From Lysobacterales bacterium (GTDB lineage: Bacteria > Pseudomonadota > Gammaproteobacteria > Xanthomonadales > Marinicellaceae), in the NCBI GenBank assembly GCA_027067055.1, contig JAMOMK010000069.1, positions 1 to 40,293 on the forward strand: 40,293 nt of DNA, written 5' to 3'. The notes under the pieces were generated by a model. That model made no database searches. It was not told the DNA's origin and saw nothing but the letters and a program-made list of their open reading frames with translations. Below are positions 19,083 to 26,843 of the stretch, in pieces (positions within the stretch are counted from its first letter, which is position 1; every line of letters starts with the position of its first letter). A program made the translations under genes and the position numbers.

Positions 19083-19088
19083 ATTTTA
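19083..19088 (-). promoter_or_regulatory. -10 box of the nar operon
   Basis: On the minus strand this reads TAAAAT, one mismatch from TATAAT. Transcription would begin near 19076. The FNR/Dnr box centre (19116.5) then lies about 41 bases upstream, the class II activation distance. No proper -35 hexamer is present, as expected. Confidence 0.55.
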
Positions 19089-19109
19089 AGAACTGTTTAC
19101 ATAAGTCAC

Positions 19110-19123
19110 TTGATTGAAATCAA
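19110..19123. promoter_or_regulatory. Perfect FNR/Anr/Dnr box
   Basis: TTGATTGAAATCAA matches the consensus TTGAT-N4-ATCAA at all ten defined bases. It lies between the divergent narK1 (ATG at 19032) and the NIT-Crp/Fnr regulator (ATG at 19219), about 41 bases before the likely nar start. The candidate binding protein is the neighbouring regulator, whose recognition helix carries the E-x-x-S-R set of FNR; a global FNR encoded elsewhere is the alternative. Confidence 0.85.
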
Positions 19124-19218
19124 GTATTGACATTAATTGATTAAATTGTGTCTCATTATAACAATTGTACAGAGTTATCGGTAAAATAACCTTATTCTAA
19201 CTAATCTCTAATTTTTTA

Positions 19219-20727
19219 ATGAATCAACTTCTCATTCTATTGTGCCAATCCATTCATGCATTTCAAAAAGAACGTGGCAGTCTCTGTTTGTATTTATCCA
19301 CCAAAGATGAGTATAGCCTTAAGAAATTACTTCAGATAATTAAAACCAATGACTTGTTAGTTGAAGAAATATTGCAGTTTGCTCAACATGAAGGCAAAAA
19401 AATCAATGCTGAACAACGCAAAAGTTACAATAAGCTACAACAAATTTATGAGAACTTTAGCAGCAAAGCCCAATTTAGAGATAATATTCAACTAAAAGAC
19501 ATTGATATATTACAGACCACATCACTCTATACTTACAACCTTATAGTACACTTAAGCTATGTGTTAATAGAACTTGCCTTGTTTGATGAAAGTAATATTC
19601 CTGCAGAAATCTCCGCCTTATCTAACTACATCAACTGGAAGGAACGTATAGGTCGCGAAAGGGCTTTAGGGATTGTTGGCTTTGCTTTGAATGAGTTTAA
19701 TTCAGAACAATTTCGCCGTGATTTCAAAATATTACTTGGTGAACAAAACATCAATAAACGTTCATTTTTAGCACTGGCAAATGAACGTCAAAAGCAAGCT
19801 TTTGATAGTTGCTTTATTGTTAATAGAGATATTGAAGATGTTCACAAACAAATGGAGGCAGATAAAATTCCTCATGTTAATGCAAAAAACTGGTATGACA
19901 TGGTAACAGAAAAAATGGAAATGATGCATGTGATTGAACTCGCGATGATTAATCAATTGAATGATCAACCCCTCAATGAATCCCCCATGCAATGTTCAAT
20001 TCCACAGGAAGACCAAGCCGTGATATTAGACTTTCCTTTTTTTAGAAACTTATCGCAATCAACAGTTGATGAATTATTCAGACTCAGCAACATCAGAAGC
20101 TATAAAAAAGGGAGCTTATTATTTTTAGAAGGAGAACCTGCATCCCGTATTTATGTCATCTTATGTGGCTGGGTAAAAGTCTATAAAAGCACACCTGATG
20201 GCAATGAAACTGTGGAACAAATGTTATCTACTGGCAATTTAGTTATTGAGTCATCTATATTTACCAATGACAAACATTTTAGTAGTGCACAAATCAGTAA
20301 TGGAGCAAAACTGCTGTCATTTCCATCATCAATCTATAGAAATTTATTGAATAAAGACCTTGCATTAGCATTGAATTCCCTAAAATATTTGTCACAAACT
20401 TCTCGCAGCTACCTTAACCAAATCGACAATAATAAATTAAAATCTTCAAAAGAAAGAGTTGGGTGGTTTTTACTTAAACAATTTATCGAACAAAAAAACC
20501 CCAACACTATACTTCTCCCCTATGAGAAAACCATTATTGCCTCATTATTAGACATGAAACCAGAAACCTTTTCTCGCTCTTTAAAGTCTTTTAAAAACAG
20601 CGGGCTATCTTCAGAAAAGCACCAAATTCAAATTAAGGATATCAAAATGCTCTGCCATTATTGTGACGAGAACCTGTCTACTCATTGTCAATTTAAAAAC
20701 AACCATTCAGAATGCCGATTTAAATAA
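19219..20727 (+). CDS. NIT-domain / Crp-Fnr fusion transcription regulator
   Basis: A 502-residue fusion. Residues 1-245 resemble a NIT (nitrate- and nitrite-sensing) domain: an FQKERGSLCLYL opening (Arg19), a central NWKERIGRERALGIVGFALN (140-159), and a closing NWYDMVTEKMEMMHVIE. No membrane segment is seen, so it is cytoplasmic, as in NasR. Residues 272-400 are a cyclic-nucleotide-binding-type beta barrel (KKGSLLFLEGEPASRIYVIL, CGWVKVYKSTPDGNE) close to Dnr. A helix-turn-helix follows, with the recognition helix KPETFSRSL; Glu449, Ser452 and Arg453 match the FNR residues that read TTGAT. The tail has four cysteines (479, 482, 490, 499), while FNR's N-terminal cluster cysteines are absent. 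moeA starts one base after the stop. Target nar control is inferred from the box next door. Confidence 0.88.
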   Translation: MNQLLILLCQSIHAFQKERGSLCLYLSTKDEYSLKKLLQIIKTNDLLVEEILQFAQHEGKKINAEQRKSYNKLQQIYENFSSKAQFRDNIQLKDIDILQTTSLYTYNLIVHLSYVLIELALFDESNIPAEISALSNYINWKERIGRERALGIVGFALNEFNSEQFRRDFKILLGEQNINKRSFLALANERQKQAFDSCFIVNRDIEDVHKQMEADKIPHVNAKNWYDMVTEKMEMMHVIELAMINQLNDQPLNESPMQCSIPQEDQAVILDFPFFRNLSQSTVDELFRLSNIRSYKKGSLLFLEGEPASRIYVILCGWVKVYKSTPDGNETVEQMLSTGNLVIESSIFTNDKHFSSAQISNGAKLLSFPSSIYRNLLNKDLALALNSLKYLSQTSRSYLNQIDNNKLKSSKERVGWFLLKQFIEQKNPNTILLPYEKTIIASLLDMKPETFSRSLKSFKNSGLSSEKHQIQIKDIKMLCHYCDENLSTHCQFKNNHSECRFK

Positions 20728-20728
20728 T

Positions 20729-22003
20729 ATGTCAATAAACAAACTCTTACCCTACTCCAGTGCTTTAGAAATGATTGAAAAGGTAGCGAATCAACATTCA
20801 ATCAATTTGAACCAAACATGCGAACTAGGAAATTCGACTAGTCGATTATTAGCAGAAGATATTTTCTCACCGATAAATGTACCCAGCTTCAACAATTCTG
20901 CTATGGATGGCTTTGCTGTACAAACACATATCGTAAATCAGGCAATTGAAAAATCAGGGAAAATTACCCTCAAAGTATCAGGCAGTATTCAAGCAGGTGA
21001 TTGCCAGGACATTAATGCAGGTTCGGAACATTTAGCATGGGAAATCATGACTGGGGCACCTGTTCCCAATTTATTTGATGGCGTCATTCAAATCGAAAAT
21101 GTGAGCATTAATGAAGTAGATGGCAATAAAACTATAACTCTGACCGAACCCGTGCAAAAAGGAAGAAATATAAGAAAATTGGGGACAGACTACAAAACCA
21201 ATGAAATTGTTGCTTATAAACATGCCATTATCCAATCTCAACATATTATGGCATTGGCAACGGTAGGAATTAAAAAAATTAACGTTATAAAAAAAGTTAG
21301 AATTGCCATTTTATCAACTGGTAATGAGCTAGCGAAGAAGTCTTCCACTTCATTAAATTCGGGTAAAATTTTCAATTCCAACCAACCATTTTTGAAGGCA
21401 TACTCGCAAAACCTCAATTGTGACCCAGTTTTTGTCGGCCGTTGCAATGATACTATTGAAGCTTTTAACGCTCTTATTGATGATGCACTGGAGGAGAAGG
21501 TAAAAATAATATTCTCAACAGGCGCAGTTTCAATGGGAAAATTTGATTTTATTCCACAAGCATTACTTGCTCGTGGTGCTAAAATTCATTTTCATAAGGC
21601 AAAAATACGCCCAGGGAAACCTATATTATTCGCCGAGTTACCCAATGGTGTCATTTACTTTGGTTTGCCAGGTAATCCAATAGCTGCTGCTGCAGGTATG
21701 CGGTTTTTTGTTTCACCATTTATTCGACAAATGCTTGGTTTACCACAAGAGAAAAGACTCAAAGCACAAGTTATGGCTGATATTTCAAAGAAAAAAGGGT
21801 TTCGTACATTTGCTAAAGCACTGGCTTTTGTTAATAATTCAGGAAAATTATGTGTTGAGATGTTAATGGACCAAGGCTCTTATCAATCTTGTTCATTTGC
21901 ACAATCCAATTGCTGGCTTATTCTGCCTGAAGAAAGTGAAAATATAAAAAAAGGTGAACTTATTGATGTTGCCCCAATGATTCCAAATCTAATGGTCCTG
22001 TAA
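20729..22003 (+). CDS. moeA: Molybdopterin molybdenumtransferase
   Basis: A 424-residue cytoplasmic enzyme that inserts molybdenum into adenylylated molybdopterin, needed for the NarG cofactor. Visible MoeA motifs are VPSFNNSAMDGFAVQ, WEIMTGAPVP, ILSTGNELAKK, STGAVSMGKFDFIPQALL and GKPILFAELPNG followed by FGLPGNPIAAA. I use ATG 20729, one base after the stop of the NIT-Crp/Fnr gene; the frame also runs 22 codons upstream inside that gene, but those residues do not look like MoeA. The last base of its stop codon is the first base of the mobA start, so the three genes form a tight operon of regulator and cofactor synthesis. Length is near the usual 400-410. Confidence 0.93.
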   Translation: MSINKLLPYSSALEMIEKVANQHSINLNQTCELGNSTSRLLAEDIFSPINVPSFNNSAMDGFAVQTHIVNQAIEKSGKITLKVSGSIQAGDCQDINAGSEHLAWEIMTGAPVPNLFDGVIQIENVSINEVDGNKTITLTEPVQKGRNIRKLGTDYKTNEIVAYKHAIIQSQHIMALATVGIKKINVIKKVRIAILSTGNELAKKSSTSLNSGKIFNSNQPFLKAYSQNLNCDPVFVGRCNDTIEAFNALIDDALEEKVKIIFSTGAVSMGKFDFIPQALLARGAKIHFHKAKIRPGKPILFAELPNGVIYFGLPGNPIAAAAGMRFFVSPFIRQMLGLPQEKRLKAQVMADISKKKGFRTFAKALAFVNNSGKLCVEMLMDQGSYQSCSFAQSNCWLILPEESENIKKGELIDVAPMIPNLMVL

Positions 22004-22551
22004 TGCCTCTTATTGCAGGAGTTATATTAGCAGGTGGTCAGTCATCACGAATGGGGGTGGATAAATCACAACTCACCTTTAAAAATCAAACCTTATTAGA
22101 AAGAGCACACAATCTACTTATTCAATCAAGCATTGAACCTGTTTTTATTAGCGGCCCTAATGGCATTCAAGATAGGTATAACAATATTGGTCCATTAGGA
22201 GGAATCCTTTCCTGTCTAACTCAATTAACCGAATATAACTATATACTTTTTACACCAGTTGATATGCCTTTGCTCAAAAAAGAGATACTTGAGAAATTAA
22301 TCCATAAAATGAGCTTAGATTTAAGTCATTTACAAAATCATAGATTTCCATTAATTTTAAAAAACACGGCACAGGTTAGAAAACTTATCCAAAAACAGAT
22401 AACTGACAATGTTTTGTCTTTGTATCAATTGTTTGAAAAAACAGAAGTCAATACTATTAAGCATCGTTTTGATAAGGCGCTTTTTCTTAATGCAAACTCA
22501 CCCAAACAGTGGCAAGATGCTAAGAAACGACTTCGATTACTAGAACCGTAA
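22003..22551 (+). CDS. mobA: Molybdenum cofactor guanylyltransferase
   Basis: A 182-residue enzyme that links GMP from GTP to molybdopterin, making the bis-MGD form carried by NarG. The N-terminal nucleotide-binding loop VILAGGQSSRMGVDKSQL is typical. GPLGGILSCL and the metal-binding FTPVDMPLL (the PCD-like aspartate) follow in order. It is a little shorter than E. coli MobA (194). The start overlaps the moeA stop by one base (TAATG). The 3' end overlaps the convergent phosphatase gene by 32 bases, so no terminator fits between them. Confidence 0.9.
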   Translation: MPLIAGVILAGGQSSRMGVDKSQLTFKNQTLLERAHNLLIQSSIEPVFISGPNGIQDRYNNIGPLGGILSCLTQLTEYNYILFTPVDMPLLKKEILEKLIHKMSLDLSHLQNHRFPLILKNTAQVRKLIQKQITDNVLSLYQLFEKTEVNTIKHRFDKALFLNANSPKQWQDAKKRLRLLEP

Positions 22552-23227
22552 TATTGTCAGAACCACCAGACTTAAGTGCGGCTATGGTCAATTGATCAGC
22601 AATTTCTTGTGGGTGAATGTTTTTAGCTAAAATCTCTTCAATCTTATTATCTTCAACCTCTTCAGACAATCCATCACTACACAACAAAAATTTATCGCCA
22701 ATAGAGACATTTCCGTTTTCTAATGACACTTTGATTTCAGAATTATCCGTCACACCTAGTGCTTGGGTAACAACATTTCTATGAGGATGGGTGCGTGCTT
22801 GTTCAAGCGTGATTAAGTTTTGATCAACCAATTCTTGAACATAAGAATGATCGGTAGAAATTGGTTTTAATTGACTATTTGAGCATTTATAAATTCGACT
22901 GTCTCCAACCCATGCTGCATGGTATTTTTTGTTTTTTATTTGCAACACAACAATGGTTGTTCCCATTGGCAAATCACCACCACGTTCATAAGAGCTGTCA
23001 ATAATAGACTGATTCGCTTTAAGAATACTGTCTTTAATTGATTCCTCATTATTTAAAAAATATAAAACAGAATCTCGCGCCATAGCACTGGCAAGCTCAC
23101 CATGATCATGTCCACCCATTCCATCAGCTACTAGCCATAAGTTCAACTCATTACTCACACCGTAAGTATCTTCATTATGATCTCGCTTGATTCCTGTATG
23201 GGTAACGTGTCCGATTTTAAATTTCAT
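22520..23227 (-). CDS. PP2C-family serine/threonine phosphatase
   Basis: A 235-residue metal-dependent protein phosphatase of the Stp1/PppA type. The conserved series is complete: HTGIKRDHNEDTYG, WLVADGMGGHDHGELAS, LPMGTTIVVL, AWVGDSRIY, CSDGLSEEV and GGSDNITVLVIEV. The aspartates in these motifs hold the two manganese or magnesium ions. No membrane segment or extra domain is present, so it is cytoplasmic. Such phosphatases usually pair with a Hanks-type kinase or type VI secretion genes, but none is in the window. The gene converges on and overlaps mobA by 32 bases. Confidence 0.9.
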   Translation of the reverse strand: MKFKIGHVTHTGIKRDHNEDTYGVSNELNLWLVADGMGGHDHGELASAMARDSVLYFLNNEESIKDSILKANQSIIDSSYERGGDLPMGTTIVVLQIKNKKYHAAWVGDSRIYKCSNSQLKPISTDHSYVQELVDQNLITLEQARTHPHRNVVTQALGVTDNSEIKVSLENGNVSIGDKFLLCSDGLSEEVEDNKIEEILAKNIHPQEIADQLTIAALKSGGSDNITVLVIEVVS

Positions 23228-23384
23228 ATAGATTTAAATTATTAGTCTTTTATGACATTCTAGCATTAAAATTAAAAAAATTAAAAAAATATCCTAATAA
23301 TAGAACGTTTTACATAACTCTAAGGCATTTCTATAGAGAAATAGAAAAGTCTCTTTTAAGAAAAAAATCCATACATTTCAACAA

Positions 23385-24725
23385 TCACTGCTGCTCTTTC
23401 CACTGTAATAAATTTTTATAGACTTGTATATTTTCAACATACTTAACTGCTGTCTCACCATCTACTGTGGATATTTCATTTAATTTTCTTAAAAACGGTT
23501 TGACTTCATGCCATGAATCTGGATTCTTTGCATTCCTCTGAGCCATTATTCGTGCTTTTTCAAGGTTTCCAAAACCAATATTATAAGAAGCCAATGCAAA
23601 TTTTACTCTATCTGAATCATGTATTCTTTTAGGTATTTTCTCTAAAGTTTTGAGAAAATGTCTTGCTCCACCTTCTAAGGATTGAAGAACATCCAGTCTA
23701 TCGGTTACTCCCTGCTCCTTAGCTACTTCCTTTGTTAACATCATAAAACCTTTAACCAAAGTAGGAGAAACAGCACTTGCATTCCAATGAGACTCTTGAT
23801 AGCTTATTGCTCCTAAAAGAATGGGATTAATATTATATTGTTTTGCTACATTATAGATGTGATTTTTTACTTTACCCCATCGATTTTTATAATTTTTTAA
23901 AAATTGTACTGTATCTGCCGGCTTAGAACGAGGCAACGAATCATTAATAATTGCTTTGTAAGTATTAATTTTTCCTGCTTTTTTATACTTTTGAATAAAA
24001 TCATCTAACTTATACTTAACAGAATAATCTTTAGTTGATGGAAGCAAAAATACAATATCTTTAGTTTCAGATAATTGAATTCCAGTACGTAAATTTGGAA
24101 TGTATGGGCGATAAACTGATAGAATATTAGAATCAACCAATGTATAGTCAATATCACCATTTACTACCCTTATCAGCAATTCATAAAGACTTTTATCAGC
24201 GACTAAATTAATAACTGCTTGGTATTTATTAGTTAAACCTTCTGCAATATCAACATAGGAAGAATGAGCTAACACTTCTCCAGACAAGTTTGATAACTTT
24301 TCTAGGGATTTGATTTTTTCTTTTCTTAATGAACTCACTAACTTTATTGAGGTTTCACCATAACCAACTGTTGCCAAAAATTGAGTTAACCTTCTTTTTG
24401 TAGCAATAAGATTGGCCCCAGCAACATCCACATTATGAGTTGACAACAATGTAAACAAGTCAGTATTTGAATGGCTTATTGTGACCTTTAATTTGATTTT
24501 GTTTTGCTCACAAAATTGTTTTAAAATATCATGCTCTAAACCAATAACCCCATCCAAACTCTCATAGTAGGTCAATGGACTCGGTCTGGTCACCCAGGAC
24601 AAATAACCGCGTGCTTCTATCTTTTGCCAATTATTTAGTTTATTTTTTGGACTGTACAAAAACAAATACAAACTTATCATCAATAGAAAATAAAAAATGA
24701 TTTTGTTTTTAAAAAAAATTATCAA
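23385..24725 (-). CDS. mltF: Membrane-bound lytic murein transglycosylase F
   Basis: A 446-residue envelope enzyme that cleaves peptidoglycan glycan strands to 1,6-anhydro ends. A hydrophobic N-terminus (about residues 8-24) acts as signal or anchor. Residues 37-262 form a solute-binding-protein-type domain (TRPSPLTYYESLDGVIGLEH). Residues 285-430 are the SLT domain with the catalytic glutamate Glu311 in AISYQESHWNASAVSP, then GFMMLT and LASYNIGFGNLEKAR. The start is uncertain: TTG at 24723-24725 keeps the whole hydrophobic segment, while the next in-frame ATG (24680) would cut into it. It appears monocistronic. Confidence 0.88.
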   Translation of the reverse strand: MIIFFKNKIIFYFLLMISLYLFLYSPKNKLNNWQKIEARGYLSWVTRPSPLTYYESLDGVIGLEHDILKQFCEQNKIKLKVTISHSNTDLFTLLSTHNVDVAGANLIATKRRLTQFLATVGYGETSIKLVSSLRKEKIKSLEKLSNLSGEVLAHSSYVDIAEGLTNKYQAVINLVADKSLYELLIRVVNGDIDYTLVDSNILSVYRPYIPNLRTGIQLSETKDIVFLLPSTKDYSVKYKLDDFIQKYKKAGKINTYKAIINDSLPRSKPADTVQFLKNYKNRWGKVKNHIYNVAKQYNINPILLGAISYQESHWNASAVSPTLVKGFMMLTKEVAKEQGVTDRLDVLQSLEGGARHFLKTLEKIPKRIHDSDRVKFALASYNIGFGNLEKARIMAQRNAKNPDSWHEVKPFLRKLNEISTVDGETAVKYVENIQVYKNLLQWKEQQ

Positions 24726-24838
24726 GTGATGCTATTCCGCAGAATTTAAAAAAATAACAGTCTAACGCTATAAACTAGAAAATTGAAATCATTTTCTTAT
24801 TTTAAAAGGATTAACTAAATTAATCATTTAAAATTTTG

Positions 24839-24844
24839 TATAAT
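24839..24844 (+). promoter_or_regulatory. -10 box for the DUF6524-DUF6165 pair
   Basis: TATAAT at 24839-24844, with TG directly before it, would start transcription near 24851, some 20 bases before the ATG at 24872. AGGA at 24859-24862 is the ribosome site. No convincing -35 is seen. Confidence 0.45.
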
Positions 24845-24871
24845 TGATTTTTTGTTAATAGGAAATACAGT

Positions 24872-25276
24872 ATGAAAGCAGGTGGCTTTATTCTGCGGTG
24901 GTTTTTTGCCGTCTTAATTGTTTTAATAACATATAACCCGACACATTACTCACTATTCCACTGGTTAATTCCTTTTGAAAATGTTCAACTGCCTTTAAAA
25001 ATATTAGCATCTCTGGTTATGCTAGTCATTTACATTATCTTCATTCGAGCCACATTTCGTTCAATTGGTGTTTTAGGCATTATTTTAGCAACAGCCGTTA
25101 GTTCTACCATCGTTTGGTTATTCATTGACCAAGGGTGGATGAGCCTTGAAAACAAGGCAGCTATAACTTGGATTGCACTTGTGGTTGTCGGGACTATTCT
25201 AGGGATTGGTATTTCATGGTCGCACATACGCAGAAAATTAACAGGACAATTAGACACAGATGATTTAGAGGATTAA
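24872..25276 (+). CDS. DUF6524 family integral membrane protein
   Basis: A 134-residue protein with four hydrophobic segments (about residues 6-22, 40-60, 66-86 and 98-116) and a short acidic cytoplasmic tail (LDTDDLED). The first loop has YNPTHYSLFHWL, a pattern I associate with the DUF6524 family. Nothing suggests a catalytic site. It is followed after two bases by the DUF6165 gene, so the two are almost surely co-transcribed. Function unknown. Confidence 0.7.
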   Translation: MKAGGFILRWFFAVLIVLITYNPTHYSLFHWLIPFENVQLPLKILASLVMLVIYIIFIRATFRSIGVLGIILATAVSSTIVWLFIDQGWMSLENKAAITWIALVVVGTILGIGISWSHIRRKLTGQLDTDDLED

Positions 25277-25278
25277 AA

Positions 25279-25671
25279 ATGAGCTTAATTAATACACCCG
25301 TTTCTTATGGTGAAATTTTAGATAAAATCACTATTTTAGAAATAAAAGAACAAAACATTACTGCCGCTGACAAACTTAAAAATGTTCGCCATGAACTATC
25401 CATTCTAACCAATACATGGAATGACAAAGTTACTGCTTCAGCTAAAATTGACCAACTTAAAGAACAACTTAAGCAGGTCAATCAAAGCTTATGGAATATT
25501 GAAGACAATGTTCGTATAAAAGAATCTAAAAAAGAATTTGATGATGAGTTCATCCAAATTGCACGCAGTGTATATTATGAAAACGATAAACGCGCAGCAA
25601 TAAAAAAAGAAGTTAATCTTCTACTGGGTTCAGAACTAGTCGAAGAAAAATCTTATGAGGGTTATAAATAA
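25279..25671 (+). CDS. DUF6165 family protein
   Basis: A 130-residue soluble, mostly helical protein. VSYGEILDKITILEIK at the N-terminus, KLKNVRHEL, LWNIEDNVRIKE and FIQIARSVYYENDKRAAIKK, then GSELVEEKSY, are the conserved blocks of DUF6165. The middle (residues 30-75) is strongly coiled-coil-like. The ribosome site AGAGGA lies inside the end of the preceding DUF6524 gene. Members of this family often sit near glycan or lipopolysaccharide genes, but no such genes are here. Function unknown. Confidence 0.75.
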   Translation: MSLINTPVSYGEILDKITILEIKEQNITAADKLKNVRHELSILTNTWNDKVTASAKIDQLKEQLKQVNQSLWNIEDNVRIKESKKEFDDEFIQIARSVYYENDKRAAIKKEVNLLLGSELVEEKSYEGYK

Positions 25672-25684
25672 ATCACATACTATC

Positions 25685-25713
25685 AAAGACCTTGATTAGT
25701 AAACAAGGTCTTT
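25685..25713. terminator. Stem-loop between DUF6165 and trhO
   Basis: AAAGACCTTG (25685-25694) pairs perfectly with CAAGGTCTTT (25704-25713) around a nine-base loop, between two convergent genes. The T-tracts are only three bases long on either strand, so it is a modest bidirectional terminator. Confidence 0.6.
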
Positions 25714-25716
25714 ACA

Positions 25717-25735
25717 AGAGGGTGTAAACTAAACT
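25717..25735. repeat. IS256-like end repeat, copy 2
   Basis: AGAGGGTGTAAACTAAACT is identical, and in the same orientation, to 410-428, 25.3 kb away. It lies between the stem-loop and the trhO stop codon, with which it shares one base. No transposase is nearby, so it is a solo remnant or a small repeat family. Confidence 0.5.
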
Positions 25736-26730
25736 CATTTAACTTTATCAGCTTTTCTTGCTTGTTCTTTTTGCTGCAACTTTAAATCATGACGCTTTTT
25801 AATAATACTTTTCACCGTACCACCAATATGTTCCTCACCACGTTGTTTAGCTAAAAGAATCTGCTTCTCTCTCTCCGCAAAACGTTCCCTTTGATCATTA
25901 GTCACTGTATCATAACAGTACGGACAGCTGACACCTTCTTGGTACTTGTCACTATTCATTTCTTCTTGAGTAATTGGATAGCGACAAGCAAAACATTGTT
26001 CATACTGACCTTTTTCTAAATCATGGTTCACAGCTACGCGGTTATCAAAAACAAAACACTCCCCTTCCCACATCGTTTCTTCCTTGGAAACTTCTTCTAA
26101 GTATTTCAAAACGCCTCCTTGTAAATGAAACACATCTTCAAATCCTTGCTCAATTAAGTAAGCTGTAGACTTTTCACATCGAATGCCTCCAGTACAAAAC
26201 ATTGCCACTTTTTTATGTTTTTTAGGGTCCAAATTATCTTTCACATATTGTGGAAATTCTCGAAATGTGTTCGTATCAGGATTGTGTGCATTTTTAAAAC
26301 TACCTATTTGGTATTCATAATCGTTACGAGTATCAATCAGAATGGTATCAGGGTCACTAATCAATTCATTCCAGTCTTCCGGTTTTACATAGCGACCAAC
26401 CTTTTTTTGGGGATCGATTCCTTCAACACCCATAGTCACTATTTCTTTTTTAAGTTTAACTTTTGTACGATAAAATGGCATTGAATCAATAAAAGACTCT
26501 TTGCTGTCAAAATCCTTTAACCTTTCATCTTTTCGCAACCAATTCAGAACATTGTCCGTATCATCTCTTCGTCCTGCGATAGTCCCATTAATGCCTTCAT
26601 TAGCAAGCAGTAATGTTCCACGCACATTATTCTCAAGCATGACATTTAACAAGGGTTGACGTAAGTCTTTATAATTAACTAAACGAACAAAATGGTATAG
26701 CGCCGTTACGACGATTGTTTGCTTTTTCAT
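25735..26730 (-). CDS. trhO: tRNA uridine(34) hydroxylase, rhodanese-type
   Basis: A 331-residue enzyme (formerly YceA) that hydroxylates U34 of certain tRNAs with molecular oxygen on the way to 5-methoxyuridine or cmo5U. The N-terminal acylphosphatase-like domain has [16 protein letters not shown]. The rhodanese domain spans about residues 118-215 with the active cysteine Cys179 in [15 protein letters not shown] zinc-ribbon-like CFACRYP...CPYC pair follows. The C-terminal tail is rich in lysine and glutamine. It converges on the DUF6165 gene across a stem-loop. Length and domain order are standard. Confidence 0.92.
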   Translation of the reverse strand: MKKQTIVVTALYHFVRLVNYKDLRQPLLNVMLENNVRGTLLLANEGINGTIAGRRDDTDNVLNWLRKDERLKDFDSKESFIDSMPFYRTKVKLKKEIVTMGVEGIDPQKKVGRYVKPEDWNELISDPDTILIDTRNDYEYQIGSFKNAHNPDTNTFREFPQYVKDNLDPKKHKKVAMFCTGGIRCEKSTAYLIEQGFEDVFHLQGGVLKYLEEVSKEETMWEGECFVFDNRVAVNHDLEKGQYEQCFACRYPITQEEMNSDKYQEGVSCPYCYDTVTNDQRERFAEREKQILLAKQRGEEHIGGTVKSIIKKRHDLKLQQKEQARKADKVK

Positions 26731-26843
26731 AATTTTCTTTGCTAACCAGAACGTAAATCTGGTGCTTTATGGTTTCTATAGAAATAGTAGAAACGCTCTA
26801 TTTTGAGCATCATATCAATTAATGTCAAATTGTTCGAGCTTAG

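Noticed and set aside
20663-20728. Longer MoeA start inside the regulator gene
   Set aside because: The 22 extra residues are simply the regulator's tail read in another frame; ATG 20729 one base after its stop gives a normal MoeA.
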